A stretch of DNA of 64,000 bases from Caenorhabditis remanei (GCF_010183535.1 NC_071331.1:25544001-25608000), one strand, 5' to 3'. Positions 12,425 to 24,431 are shown, counted from the first letter of the stretch. Numbers and translations: made by a program. Notes: generated from the letters alone by a model not told the origin.

Positions 12425-14004
12425 TAGGGAGGTACTACTAAAAGAAATGATTAATAACGAAAATATAGAACCAGATCTTTTCTAAACTATCCATATAAAT
12501 TATAATAAAATCGACAAAATCACCAATAAAAGTAGACTTTGACTTTATCCAACCCGTCATTAAGATTTTGAACCAACTGATTATTAACGATTATTCCTGT
12601 GACAAGCTGGCGAGAAACAGAAAACGACAAAAAAGCTATCCTGAAAAGGGGCGGTTCCTCACTTTCAGAGGGAATTTTCTGCAATAACCACTCCCGAATC
12701 GAAATTCTTGAATATTGCGAACCGTAACCAGTTTTCCGCCCTAAGAAGAATCTTTCAATCAGAATATGCTGCTTTTCATGCATATCAATGAGACGGAACG
12801 GAATGCTTAGACACCCCCCTTCATTTCCGGTCGACCAATCTTTGCTGCCGGCAAGCAAGGAGGAATAATTGATGAAGCTTTACTGAATAAATGGAATGGT
12901 AGGTATCCAGAGTAGCGTGTTTGCATTGTTAGGAAAAGTGAACAGATGAAAACGACAAGAAAGAGATATTGAAAGATATAAAAACCTGTGTGAGTGTGTA
13001 TATTTAATGTATATAAAAAGTGTAAAATGTTGAAAAGTGAGGGAAAGAGAGAGCGAGTGATTAGGTGAAAGGAAAAGAGAGACGACGTGTTGTTTCGATG
13101 TAATTCGAACCCCTTTCTCCTCGACGTCTCGATTCGCATTTCAATTTGAAAAAAAAATTGGAAACGGGGGAGGGGGCTAACTTTTTATGGAAGAAAATAA
13201 ATGTTAGTAAAGGATTTCGATGGTCAAAAGTAATCAGAAATTTGATAAAAAAAGGATTACAAGAAAAAGAAAAGGTAATTAACCAAACTTCTCCGAAAAA
13301 GAATCACCTTTTCTGTCTTTGATCTACCCTCCCAATACAAAAATGTTGAGACTACTGTACATATGTCTAGACTTATAAACACAGTGTAGATCATTAATGG
13401 GAGATCGCAAACTTTGAGATAAGATAACTTTTCAGAGATCTTGCTAATTAATCAGAGTCAACGTACTCTAAGCAAACGATGTCAAAGATATTGGATATGA
13501 AACACTCTGGAAATGTCATTCCAGGAAAATCGGAAGCATGAAAATTTGGGAAGGTATAATCTTAAGTCTTCCGTTTTCAAAAATATATGTACCGTTAGAG
13601 TTTTAACAGGCGGATTCCAAGTCTAGCGATTGCCTGCTGCCAAATCAGAGTCAATCTTTTAAATCGGAAATATCGGTGTGCTCCACACAATTATGTTTTC
13701 AGAGACAACTAGTCAGGAATCCTTAAAAACTCTCAAAATAGCAGGGTCTTGAGCAACAGGGTCTTGAAGAAGGCATGATAACATACAAGTCTCCAAAACA
13801 ACTTCATGTCTCTATCACTACCAGTGCAAATTCGAAAGACAGTTATTGATTCTGTAAAATGTTCAAGTTTTCCGCACTGTTATACTCGACTGGCCATCTT
13901 CTTGTATTTTGCCACTCAATCCTTCCCGGAGCTCTCTATTTAAGTAAACGTGTACTACCCACTACTGACCGTCTCATAGCATCATCTCCCTCTTCACTCA
14001 CTTT
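12425..14004. other. Intergenic region upstream of dsc-4
   Basis: No supported gene. A 112-codon minus-strand open frame at 12520-12858 has a fairly ordinary composition but no recognisable domain or splice context. The rest is AT-rich with no notable structure apart from the promoter motifs near 14005-14060. Confidence 0.4.
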
Positions 14005-14060
14005 TTATCAGTCAACAAACCCATAATAACCCTCTCTCCTCCAAATTATTCGTTATCAGT
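14005..14060. promoter_or_regulatory. Pair of GATA-factor sites upstream of dsc-4
   Basis: TTATCAGT occurs at 14005-14012 and 14053-14060, both followed by CAA. The complement ACTGATAA is the preferred site of the intestinal GATA factor ELT-2 in C. elegans. The two sites lie 78 and 126 bases before the ATG of dsc-4, a gene expected to be expressed in the intestine. Function is inferred, not shown. Confidence 0.5.
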
Positions 14061-14137
14061 CAATTGTTAGTGGTCTTCTCTCTCCTTCTCTACTACTTCC
14101 AACCCATTGTCACCGTTGTTAAAACTCATAACCGGAG

Positions 14138-17100
14138 ATGTTCTCCCGGAAATGGCTTCTTTTAGCCACTTTGATTGCTGGTAAGCGTAATTGGTAATTA
14201 CTCCTTTTACTAATTATCTCCCCACTTTCAGTCGTCACAGCGGTCCCAGATCTCGACGAAATTAAGAGGAACATAAAGAAACATGGCGCAGATTACTATA
14301 CGAAGCAAAATGCGAAATACGATGAGAATACCGTAAGACTTCTGAAAGTGGACTACTGGTTCCGTACGGAGTCGATGATTTATGACGAGTTGAATAGCAA
14401 AGAGAAGGCTCCGTCGACAGTCATCGCTGGAAATTTCAGTTTTGAGACACTGCATCACGATGTGGAAGGAGGAATGTTGGGAAGATTTTCGGTAGGTTAG
14501 AAAACGTTTTTATGGCCTAGAAACCCAAGAAAAACTAGTCCCTGAGAAAAATTCTCAATTTCCAGCTAACCCAATGCAACACTGGCAACTGCGGTGAGCC
14601 ATCCCCGATCTACATGGCATTCCGTCAAGGTGGCAACAATGTAGAGCACGTCTTCAAGTCTTCAGATGACAGTGATGCCACGTGGAATTTCTTGTACGCT
14701 ATCGCCAATACTATCTACACACCGGCAGAATATGGAGAAGGTGACGAGCAGACAGTCGACACGATTTATGGAAGATGTAAGGTGAATTTCGGACGGCCAG
14801 AGGATAAACGGTTCAGGCGGATTATTGATAAGTGTGATTTGGGCTATGGAGCGAATTTCACAAAGTTTGATGGTCTGGAGACTGTGGCGTATGATCAGGA
14901 TGTTTGGTACACGTGAGTAAACATTTTATGATGAAAAGAGGGAACCAAACAATTTCAGACAAAACACAAAAGTAGACGCTGATATCATTATGATTGACGC
15001 TGTGGAGATGTTGGCGTTCAGAAGTTCACTTCATGAGAAACATGGATTCCAGGTGGAATCAAGGTAGGTGGTTTTGTAGCGCCCGACAAGAACAGAGATG
15101 TTTTTCCCAGAACCCACGTAGAAATCACCAACCGAACTCGCGTCTTCGTCCACCGCTACTGCAACGACTCTGTGCCAGCTCACTCATGTGCCGAGCAAGC
15201 GTTCGGCGCTGTCCGTGTTGGAGGAAAACTTTATGAAAATGTGAAGATTGGCGGAGCTCAACCGAACAAGCTAACAAAACTCATTGGTACGTACAGAAGA
15301 CACTTGAACGAGATGGGTGACTCGCATATCTGTGAGAAGCACTCTTTGTTGTACGGACAGATTGTTCAGGAGGCGAGATTGGCGAGGAGAGAGGATTGGG
15401 AAGCAGCGATTCGGTATCCGGAGAATGATCATGTGTTGTGAGTTTCAGCCAAATGCTCAATACTTTAAGGATGAACCGTTGAACCTAGATTTGTTAGGCC
15501 TGAGACTCTAGGGTTCTAAACCTGCGGAGCTAAACCTAAAAATGTGAACAAAAACCTCAAATCCGAACCTATACCCTTTCCAGATCCATCATTGCCAGCT
15601 CCTTGGGAAGCGTCGGCACCGTGGAATCCCTCGCGACCGCCCGTGAAGTCCTCCTCCAACAATCCCCAGACCATCTTGACGACCTCCTATTCGGAATTGC
15701 CCAAAGCTCGTCTAAAAACGAAAAATGGCATAAACAACTCATGTATTGGTTGGGAACCCTCAACCGGGACTCTGAGGACTACTGGAAACTTGCAAACACA
15801 ATTGCAACTGTACTCAATAAGAGATGTGAGGCGACCACTAGCAGTTTGAACTCGTGTAATAAAGGGAAGGAGGCGGTAAGCCCTGCTGTGTGGATTCACA
15901 AAGTTTGAAAAACTTTCAGATCGTGAATAAATTCATCAATGACTTGACGGCCACTGGTGTCACTGTGCAGGTTCTGGAAGTGTTGGAGAACATCCCAGTG
16001 ATTGGAGCATACGATATTGCAAAGAAGTATCTTTGTGGACAAGAGGCGTTGGAAATCCAGAAGGCGGCGCTTAATGTTATTTTGGCAGTTGATAAGAACT
16101 TGTATGAAACCCAGCTAACCCACAAGCTCATCCGCCTGTTCCGTAACACTTGCTCCCAACAAACCCCTACTTCTCACTCTCAACTGGCAATCGATATCCT
16201 CCTAAAATGTGTGCCTGACCATCAAAATGTGGCAACTCTCATCCTCAGAACAGAATCTTTGAATCCAGATGACCAAGAAAAGTGGAACTATTTGTACAAG
16301 GCTATCGAGTCAAGTGGAGAACGAGACGAGCTGAAAGCAGAGTTCTGGTCAAGGATGCGAAAATTCAAGGTGTTCCGACCGAACTTCTTGCATAGAGCCC
16401 TTCAGGCGGATTCTCATGTTCATTGGCAAGAGATTGCTGGTAAGATCTTGAGGAAGTGCGGTCTAAAGATTACTTTTCAGATGCTTCTGGATTCCGTTTA
16501 TTCTCTACCGCCACTGCTGAGTTTTTGCACAAATCATTCAAGAGATCCAACTTTGAGCTTTCTTTGAAGAGAGGGAAGAAGGATCATAATTTGTTCTCGG
16601 TAGGTCCAGAAACACTTGACTCTATGTACTAGCAGAAAGTATTCAGCTATCCATCGACACTGAGCACCTCGATCAATTCATCACTGGCTCCACCTCCCAC
16701 TCCAGATCAGGCGCCCCCGAAGGCTCCGTCCGTATTGGAATCACAGGTCACAAGCTGCCCACTAAGCACATCTTCAAGGGAAGCACTGACCTATTGTCGA
16801 CTGTTTGGGATGCTGATGGAAGAACTCACAAAGCATTTGAAGGAAATGTTCCATTGAGAGATGTTCGATTCTCACTGCCTCTGCTGTCTGGGTTGACGGT
16901 CAATGTGAATAGTGTTGGGGCGATTAGTTTGAGAGTTTTAGCGTCTGCAGAGGTTTCACTGTGGAATCAGAGATCGAATGCAAAGGCGGAAGCATAGTGA
17001 GTTATTTTGGATGAAAGTCGATTCGGGAAAAACCAGCAAATTTAACATACTTTGAAATAATCTAGAGCTTATTAATTAATACCTATTCGAGCTTAACGAA

Positions 17101-17678
17101 TATGGAATACGCAGAGAAGCTAGATGTTCCGGTTGTCTGCGCGCTCTCCCCTCTCGCCAGTTAACAAGTATGACAATCAAGAAGTAACAAATTACGAGAA
17201 GGTGACAAATTTTGTAGATCCGTGTTGGCCGGGTTAGCAAAAAGGGTTATTAGTAACATTCAACCCTTCTTTTGAACTTCGCAGAGTCATAACATGGTAC
17301 TTCTGAAAATCTTATGACTTATGATAGTAGCGCTCTTGCAGAAATGTAATAGTTTTCATTTCCAGCACGTCTGGATCCCTCTATCTCACCGCCTCTCTCC
17401 AACACGACACCCAACAAGTCCGCTACATCGAGTCGACCGTCACGGCTCTCTCCGCGTTCTCCACCGACACTCGAGCAATCTTCGAATCGCTTCCATACGA
17501 CTTCTGCCTGAAAACATCGAATAGCAATGTGGAAATCAGTCAGAAGACTGTAATTGAGGAGGCGTCGCATAAGAAGAAGACTTACAACAGAAAACGGGTG
17601 GAGCCTGGAGTCACTTATCGGTTGGATGACAGTACCATCAGGCAGTGTAATAATTATTTGGAACAGTTTAGAATGTAG
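14138..17678 (+). CDS. dsc-4: Microsomal triglyceride transfer protein, large subunit (DSC-4/MTTP)
   Basis: Ten exons: 14138-14180, 14232-14491, 14566-14912, 14959-15063, 15111-15437, 15584-15875, 15920-16439, 16481-16599, 16647-16996 and 17366-17678. They join in frame to 891 residues. The start MFSRKWLLLATLIAVVTA is a signal peptide. The next part has the vitellogenin/lipoprotein N-terminal domain (conserved LTQCNTGNCGE near residue 102, KCDLGYG near 187), followed by an all-helical middle and a beta-rich C-terminus, as in MTP. In the family, MTP pairs with protein disulphide isomerase in the ER and loads lipid onto apoB/vitellogenin-type particles. In C. elegans dsc-4 mutants change the defecation rhythm by altering low-density-lipoprotein-like particles. 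The intron at 16440-16480 is only 41 bases. Length matches the C. elegans protein (about 890 aa as I recall). Confidence 0.9.
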
Positions 17679-17703
17679 TCAAATTTTTTTGTTGATAAAT
17701 GTT

Positions 17704-17709
17704 AATAAA
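17704..17709 (+). terminator. AATAAA polyadenylation signal of dsc-4
   Basis: AATAAA begins 26 bases after the dsc-4 stop codon. Confidence 0.65.
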
Positions 17710-17759
17710 AATATTTATTATTTTATAAAGAAATGAAAAAGAATTCGCGGGGGAAAAAC

Positions 17760-18140
17760 TACCGTAAGACCTGCAATAGAGGCGCACCTATTATCGATTC
17801 ACGATCTCGTACTGGGGTGTTCTGATTAATTGGGAATTTCGCGGAATGGTCTTGTAGTTTAAAAAGATCAAATGCCGTATTTTTGAGCTTTGCAAATCTA
17901 AAAACTTGTTTTCCCCTTTGAGACCATTTCGAACAGATTAGACGCGCCAAAAGTTCGCAAACCGATAATAGCGGTACCCGTTTGCAACGGTATATCTCGG
18001 TTCCTGAAGGAAATATCAAAAATGGCTAACTAACAAAATATAGTTTTAAAACATTTCTTTAGTTGAAAACAATTTCGTATCTTTAAAGACAATCGAGATA
18101 GGTTGCTCCAAACTCCTGCTCCATTACAGGTTTTACGGTA
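17760..18140. repeat. Foldback element (TACCGTAAGACCTG ends), copy 1
   Basis: Starts TACCGTAAGACCTGCAATAG and ends with the near complement ATTACAGGTTTTACGGTA. Internal pieces (AGGCGCACC, CTTTAAAGACAATCGAGATA) are shared with copies at 41353-41555 and 53676-53886. It separates dsc-4 from snai-1. Confidence 0.6.
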
Positions 18141-18289
18141 AATCGGCTGAAATGAGTAATAAACAAAACATTTGCAATTTATTTTCCAACAAATTGTCCC
18201 CCAGGTACCTTTCTTTCCCTCTTCCTTCCCCATTTCTCTTCTCCTGACTTCCCACTCGTGCAACATCTCTCATATCAACACCAACTGGG

Positions 18290-20394
18290 CACCTGTCGGC
18301 CGAAATCAAACCAACAGGTGTGATAATGCATCCGCCGTCGTCGTCTTCGTTGTGAAGAGAGGCTCCTCAAGGGGGAGGGACCCACTTTTTCTTCAATCAA
18401 CCAATCACTCGCATTTTGTTATCCACAACACACTGATTGGTAGTGGAGATAGTGGGGATATCATCTCACAACCAGAAATTCTAGAAGATTTCTTGAAGAT
18501 GAATATGAGTCTGAAACGAAAAAGTATATTTGAAACTATTGATGACCTGATATCCCCTGATCCAATCGCGTCCTCGTCCTCCTCATCCGCTAGTTACTCT
18601 TCTTTGGATAATCAAAAATTAATGGTAAGCTAATCAACGTGGATCTACGTGGATTGATTAAATATATTTTCAGTGCCAATTTTGCAAGAAGAGTTATTTG
18701 ACTTATTTCGGTCTTCGAAGACATTTACAGTTTCACAAGGAGGGCAAACTTCAACAGATTTGTCCGCAGTGCAAAAAGATTTATAGGTGAGTCGAATATA
18801 AGGGGAATTGCAAGAAAAGATAATACAGTACTGTGGAATATTATTAGATAAGAATCTCTAAGAATTACTTCTCACTGCTAAAGATTCTAAACGAATCCGG
18901 ACTGTTTTTGGTTGGCTCTGCAAAGAGACAGTTCTGGAAAGGTGCAACACCCTATTTTAACATTAATGCATAACATTTAGGCGGTTAAAATTTGCTTGAT
19001 GTTGCCTGGAATCAGATTAGTAATTGTTATCCAGACATACGCAGAACTATCAAAAAGCTAAAGACGTGGTGGTACTTCTTCTGTCAACTTTCAGCTTAAA
19101 CTAATTTGTTTAGATTAGATATATTTCAATTTTCTGCTGGAATTTTTCCACCTAAGCTTAGATATCGATTTTTTGGAAATTTGACTGTAGTGATTCCTGT
19201 TAAACCAAGTTCATTGCCTTAGAAAATGTTTCATTTTGGAAATGCCCATATTGATGTTTTTAGTTGCTACATTTGATATCCAAAAGCCGACAAACTGTTT
19301 TCAGTAGCCGAAAACCGTTACTGAGCTTTTCATACTATGTAGCTTGAAATTGTCCCAAAATTGAAATACGTTGAAGACCCAGTAACAAGTTCATAAATCT
19401 TCACAACGTCATTAGTTTTGTAACCAAATAATTTATTTTTCGAAATGCCAATCTTTATACTCAAAACCATCTCCTTCCACATTCAATTAAAAAACCTAAT
19501 CCTTCTCCATTAAGACAGTTGGTACTCTCCTCTTTCCGTTTTCTCGTTGGGGAGGTGAAGGCAGACAGGTGTCACAATAAGAAATATATATATAAATTGG
19601 AAGGGGGAGGTGTGAGAAGTGCCGCCTCGTATTATCCCTCTCTTCCGAGAGTCGGTGCCTATTCACACCGGAAGGTAAGGGGAATAGAGAAGATGGATTG
19701 ATTATGAGATGTCACGATGTAGAAGGAGTACAAAACCTCACCTGTCCGGTACCTTGCCTTCTGAGGCGCGTGTCTCAAAAACTGCGAAAGTTATTTAAAA
19801 AATTTCGAATATAAAAATAATTTCCATAAAATGTGGAACATTTTATCAATTAACAACTTTTTGATGGCACTGTAACTTTTGCTGAAACTGTACCTTCCGT
19901 GTATACCTGGATCAGAACTAACATTTATTCTGATGCAGATATTTCAAAAACTTAACTGTAGCAAAAAGTTATTAATTGCAACAGAATGACATTTTATACA
20001 GTTTGAACAGCAATGGCTCTTTAGGCTCCATGCTCTCCAGGAAAATCTTGTAGCACTAGACTTGAGTCATTCCATAACTGATTCCAGGACACACACACTC
20101 TCTCTCTTTTTAAAAATTTGCCTGTTTTCAACCATTCCTCAAATTTCAACAATTCATGTAAACCAACAACTGTGTACACACAAGATAGCAGCAGGTACCT
20201 CTTCCTCCTTTCCACTTTTCTTTCTTCTTCAATCATCTACCTGACTGATAGTAAGATAAAATCAGGTGGAGGCAGCTGACCGACCCTTTCGGCAGAGATA
20301 GAGAGTCGAATTACCCAATTTAACGGGGAAGGGAGGCATTGACGACACACTCGTACCTGTTGCTTGTTGGATAGCTGATACGCAAACACACCTG
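18290..20394. promoter_or_regulatory. Cluster of six Snail-type E-boxes in snai-1
   Basis: Perfect CAGGTG or CACCTG hexamers are at 18290, 18315, 19566, 19739, 20263 and 20389, in the 5' region and intron 2 of the Snail gene. Related TACCTG sites are near 20228 and 20354. About half a site would be expected by chance in this length at about 36% GC. Suggests autoregulation or bHLH control. Confidence 0.4.
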
Positions 20395-20875
20395 TGTCAT
20401 TTAGAAGAGAGGAAAAGATCAAGGGGCACTGATAAGCAGGGTGGTAGAGAGGGGGCTACACAGAATCAACTAAACAAAAATTCATATTTCAGATCTCCTG
20501 GTGCTCTTAAAATGCATCTGAAAACCCACTCATTACCGTGTGTCTGCACAGATTGTGGAAAATCGTTCTCCAGACCATGGCTACTGAAAGGACATTTACG
20601 GACACATACAGGTAGCTACAGTAGGACAGATTAGACCTCTCAGAATCCCCTGAATCACCTGAATTTCAGGCGAGAAACCGTTTGGCTGTGATTCTTGCGG
20701 CCGTTGCTTTGCGGATAGATCAAATCTCCGTGCCCATCTACAAACTCATTCCGGAGAGAAAAAGCATAGATGTTCGAGATGTGGACAATCATTTGCTAGG
20801 GTTCAAGTTAGACAAAGACATGAACAGAGTTGTAGGATAGATGTAAAGTCAAGTGATAAGGAAGATGATGTGTAA
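18499..20875 (+). CDS. snai-1: Snail-family C2H2 zinc-finger transcription factor
   Basis: Four exons: 18499-18624, 18674-18786, 20493-20611 and 20670-20875, giving 187 residues. After a short N-terminus with a serine run come five fingers: [58 protein letters not shown], and a last finger ending in Cys (C2HC). [14 protein letters not shown] and [14 protein letters not shown] are hallmarks of Snail/Slug/Scratch proteins, which bind CAGGTG E-boxes and repress transcription. Neighbouring dsc-4 supports orthology with C. elegans K02D7.2 (snai-1), which I recall as sharing a cosmid with dsc-4 (K02D7.4). The start is uncertain. The frame stays open upstream without an in-frame ATG, and no SNAG motif is visible, so an upstream exon may be missing. 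Intron 2 is large (1706 bases). Confidence 0.85.
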
Positions 20876-20880
20876 ATAAA
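20875..20880 (+). terminator. AATAAA polyadenylation signal of snai-1
   Basis: AATAAA overlaps the last base of the snai-1 stop codon. If used, the 3' UTR is very short. The convergent gene ends only about 100 bases away. Confidence 0.5.
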
Positions 20881-20939
20881 ATATTCTTTTGATTCATATC
20901 TTTATCCAATGAACGTTATTTAAAAGCCATGACGATTTC

Positions 20940-20945
20940 TTTATT
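20940..20945 (-). terminator. Polyadenylation signal of the convergent secreted-protein gene
   Basis: TTTATT on the plus strand (AATAAA on minus), 29 bases beyond the stop codon at 20974. Confidence 0.55.
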
Positions 20946-20973
20946 ATTACGGAACTATTATCCTTTGTTGTAA

Positions 20974-22708
20974 TTATATGGTAGCTTGCAGAAGACCTCC
21001 ACCTGGAACATTCATAAATTCTACTTTTCCTAGACTATCAAAACTTACAGTGTTCTCAGCTCGATGCGGTTCACCAGTTTCCTCATCATACAAGAAACTG
21101 GTCATCTCGAATCCCTCCAGTTTTCCCTCTTTATTCGGCATCATACATGTGAAATAGTCATCTTCAGAATCGTATGTTCCAATACATTTGTTATAGTTTG
21201 CACCCGGTTTGTAGGCCATCAGAACACGTTGTCCGTAGCGAACGACGAGATTAGTGCTCTCCTTCTTTTTCAGGCCCACATCATTTGCTGGGTTGAATTT
21301 GCGAACCAATTTCTCTTTCTCCTGTCTGTTGATGCAAACAGTGTCCAGCGAGTCCTGTTTGTGGAAGATGGTTTTTTGAATGCTGCAAAGTGGAAAAAAT
21401 AATTTAGGTTGTTTGACAAGTGGTCTAAACAGGTTTCAGGTATTTTAGTACCAAGGGAGATAGAAGAGACCTCAAGAAACTAGAGCTTCTCATTTTTGCC
21501 TTCAAGATGTTTTTTTTTCTTGAATTTGGCTGCCACAACTATGTATTAACTTTTTAACCAAAAATGTTGTGTACAGTGGTCAAAAGCTACACCAAGAACA
21601 GAACATATAAATTAGAGCGTCTGACTAGGCAGGTCATGGAGTCAGTGTGGAGATATGGGACATGACCAATATCATTGGAAACCTGAGAAAACGCTGATTC
21701 CAAATACATCTTTAGTTTCTGCTCTTCAGGCCTGGTATTCGAGAAAACAACCGTTAAATGTTAGAATTCTGTCAAAATTCAAGTAAAAATTGTAATTTAA
21801 AAAAAGTGTTCTCAAGCAGAGAAAATGGTAGAACTGTGCTACTTGTCTTACATTTGACGCTCGTTTTCTTGAATACTAGGGCTGAAGGCCAAAAACTGGA
21901 TATTCGAAATCATTGTTTTCTGATTGTTTTCTCTAGCGAGCGCGCTCTTTTACTACCAGACGTGTAACGAAGGTAATTAAAGCTATTGCAAAGTTAGTTC
22001 CTAACAAAATGAATCAAATGAAAAATGAAAATGCAAATTTTGCCCGTTAAAAACCTTTTAATTGTTGTTAAAATAACCCAGATAGAATAGTGTACCTGAC
22101 TGCCTGTCTCAAGAATGCCCCGCGGCACGATCTCATGACCGAACGCGCTTGAGTTCAAAACCCCAACCGGCTGAGCTACACGGCCGAGAACGTGGCCGCC
22201 CACTTGGGGGCTGTGATAAATGTGACTAAACGCTTTCTACAAAACTGCAGACTCACTTCACAAAATCAGCATTCAACGCAAAGTACTCGTGATTACACTT
22301 GTGCACAACATTGATGCCCTTGAACGGAATACACCGTTTCGGGTTCATCGGAAGCTTCAGAAGGTAGTTCTCCTCGATTCCGGAAAACGTGAACACCCCG
22401 TCGAGAAGGCTGAAAAGAGATAGAGAGGTACTGTGAAGGTGAATTTGTTGACTTACACGACTCCAATCAATCCGTAAAGACGCTCCTTTGACTGAGCCAA
22501 AGTGTCGACCTCAATCATTGTGAAGTGGTAATTTGCCTCGGCGGCCGGGACTACAAGCTGAAAATTATTGAATGCTTTTTTAGTAGATTATCGAAAAACC
22601 AACCGGTTTCTTCAGCTCAAAATCATCCTTTGGCTCAAACATGTTTTGAGCCATGACGGCGGGAAGGAGCACCAGACAGATGAGAGGAAAGACATTGAGA
22701 ATTGTCAT
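20974..22708 (-). CDS. Unrecognised secreted protein, 255 aa
   Basis: Four exons: 22708-22604, 22557-22457, 22409-22257 and 21382-20974. They join in frame to 255 residues. The N-terminus MTILNVFPLICLVLLPAVMA is a strong signal peptide. The mature protein has few cysteines (in CIPFK, HKCNHEY, TVCINR, KCIGTY and FTCMMP), mixed alpha/beta composition and no transmembrane segment. I do not recognise a domain. The even cysteine spacing and FTFSG/GIEENY motifs suggest a compact extracellular fold. The start is chosen for the signal peptide. The frame is open for another 50 codons upstream, and an acceptor-like CGTCTTCAG near 22791 probably marks trans-splicing. The last intron (21383-22256) holds a tRNA-like sequence. 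The gene is convergent with snai-1, 98 bases apart. Confidence 0.75.
22098..22205 (-). ncRNA. tRNA-like or tRNA-derived sequence
   Basis: The minus strand contains GGCCGTGTAGCTCAGCCGG, a good A-box (TAGCTCAGCCGG), followed by GGTTTTGAACTC, which resembles a B-box but is far too close. No complete cloverleaf can be folded by eye. Probably a tRNA-derived repeat or decayed tRNA inside the intron of the secreted-protein gene rather than a working tRNA. Confidence 0.3.
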
Positions 22709-23106
22709 TTTTCCAGTTGCGAATGGAATTTCTTCGCCAACTTCTTCTCCTACTCGAGGTATAGTTCTGAATTCTGGTGGGAACTGAAGACGATAAGAAG
22801 ACGGGCGGTTTGAATGACGTGGCAGATTGGAAAGGGGGGTAGTGGATTGGGAGGTCACGCGGGAATTTTAAGACAAATTTAGTTTTCTTTGAAAAAAGGG
22901 AGAGAAATGCGTGACCTTTTTCGAATTTTTAAAAACTACTTTAATTTTGTGAAAACTTCCACGTGGCAATGTAAAACCGTGGGGATTTCTAGGAACTTTT
23001 CTGGTCTGTCTGGGTGTCCAAATTTGGGTTCTAAAATTCAAATAATTTGGTAGATGGAGGAAATAAAGAAAAGTATTATGAGCAAGTGACTTGGAATGTT
23101 CAGTTA

Positions 23107-23112
23107 TTTATT
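23107..23112 (-). terminator. Polyadenylation signal, left proline-rich gene
   Basis: TTTATT on plus (AATAAA on minus), mirror image of 24480-24485. Confidence 0.6.
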
Positions 23113-23160
23113 TTGAGATTAAATATAAAGTGTGAAACAATACAACTTGTTTTCAGAAAA

Positions 23161-23524
23161 TTAGGCAAATGGAATCTCTGGGACAGTTGGAATAGGCGGA
23201 ATTTCTGAGACAGTTGGAATTTCTGGAAAAGTTGGAACTTCTGGAATGGTTGGAACTTCAGGGAGAATTGGAAGCTCTGGAATTTCTGGAAGAGGAACTT
23301 CTGGAAGTTCTGGGAGTGGAACAGGAAGTTGATCTTTAAAGGAATCCAAGAGATCGGTTAGTTGCTTGAGGATACCTCCAAGGGGCTGAAATTACACTCA
23401 TGAAAAATATAAGTGTAAAGTGAAAACCTACACTTGGAAGACTTCCTCCGATGTCTCCTGTAATCGGAAGAGCAGAAGTCAAAGCAAAAGAGACAACGAC
23501 GGCGAAGACAACCTTATAGAGCAT
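23161..23524 (-). CDS. Proline-rich small secreted protein, left copy of inverted pair
   Basis: Two exons (23524-23432 and 23385-23161), 105 residues. Signal peptide MLYKVVFAVVVSFALTSA, then PITGDIGGSLPS, a short amphipathic segment around LGGILKQLTDLLDSF, and a tail of about 55 residues of the pattern P-E-[VIL]-P repeated (PEVPTIPEVPTFPEIP). The repeat would form an extended polyproline-like rod with regular acidic charge. Function unknown. The ATG follows an ATTTTCAG acceptor closely, typical of SL1 trans-splicing. Its partner at 24068-24431 points the other way and is nearly identical, including the intron. Confidence 0.82.
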
Positions 23525-24067
23525 GATTCTGAAAATATTTTGTATTAGAAGGGTGTAGAAAGTGTAGAAACCAGAGGAATCTGGAGCTGATGACTTTTTA
23601 CTAAAACCAACGGACTATTATATACTATCTCGGTGATTTTTGATGAGGGAGCACCTATTGAATTACAACTTCCGCTATTTTTCCAGATAAAAATATGTTT
23701 TGACATTGTGATACAATCCAACTATTATATTAGCTCCTTCTCACAAAACTCTCCAAAACACAATAATGGAACAGACAACTCTCACATCAGTCCGACTGTT
23801 CCGTGTTATTGAAATACATATGCAAATTATGCGGAAGAGGAACATTTCAAAACTCGCACAATGTTCCTGTGGTGAAAAAAACAATTTTTCCAATACTGTT
23901 ACGTAGGGTTAATTTTCACATCAATAAAATACGGAAGTGATGAAAATGCTCAAAAATCAATGGGTGAGTATATGTATAATCGTGGCCACAGTAGAGTCAC
24001 AGATCAGATTGTATTTTTCTGGTTCTCTCTCAAGGTGTCTGTTAATCAAACTATTATTTTCAGAATC

Positions 24068-24431
24068 ATGTTCTATAAAGTTGTCTTCGCCGTCGTTGTC
24101 TCTTTCGCTTTGACTTCTGCTCTTCCAATTCCAGGAGATATTGGAGGAAGTCTTCCAAGTGTAGGTTTTCACTTTACACTTATATTTTTCATGAGTGTAA
24201 TTTCAGCCCCTTGGAGATATCCTCAAGCAAATCACAGAACTCTTGGATTCCCTAAAGGCTGAACTTCCTGTTCCACTCCCAGAACTTTCAGAAGTTCCAG
24301 TCCCAAGTCTTCCAGAGCTTCCAATTCTCCCTGAAGTTCCAACCATTCCAGAAGTTCCAACTTTTCCTGAAATTCCAACTGTCTCAGAAATTCCGCCTAT
24401 TCCAACTGTCCCAGAGATTCCATCTGCCTAA
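24068..24431 (+). CDS. Proline-rich small secreted protein, right copy of inverted pair
   Basis: Two exons (24068-24160 and 24207-24431), 105 residues. It differs from the left copy at about 15 positions, mostly in the amphipathic segment (LGDILKQITELLDSLK) and early in the repeat tail (ELSEVPVPSLP). The last 30-odd residues are the same except for one change before the final Ala. The 46-base intron appears identical in the two genes. Signal peptide MFYKVVFAVVVSFALTSA. The two genes are divergently transcribed with 543 bases between start codons. Function unknown; a structural or mucin-like secreted role is only a guess. Confidence 0.82.

Noticed and set aside
12520..12858. 112-codon minus-strand open frame next to the transposon
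   Set aside because: Starts without a signal or splice context and matches no family I know; could be a gene fragment but cannot be supported from sequence alone.
15569..16149. Minus-strand frames over dsc-4 exons
   Set aside because: Antisense shadows of confirmed MTP coding exons.
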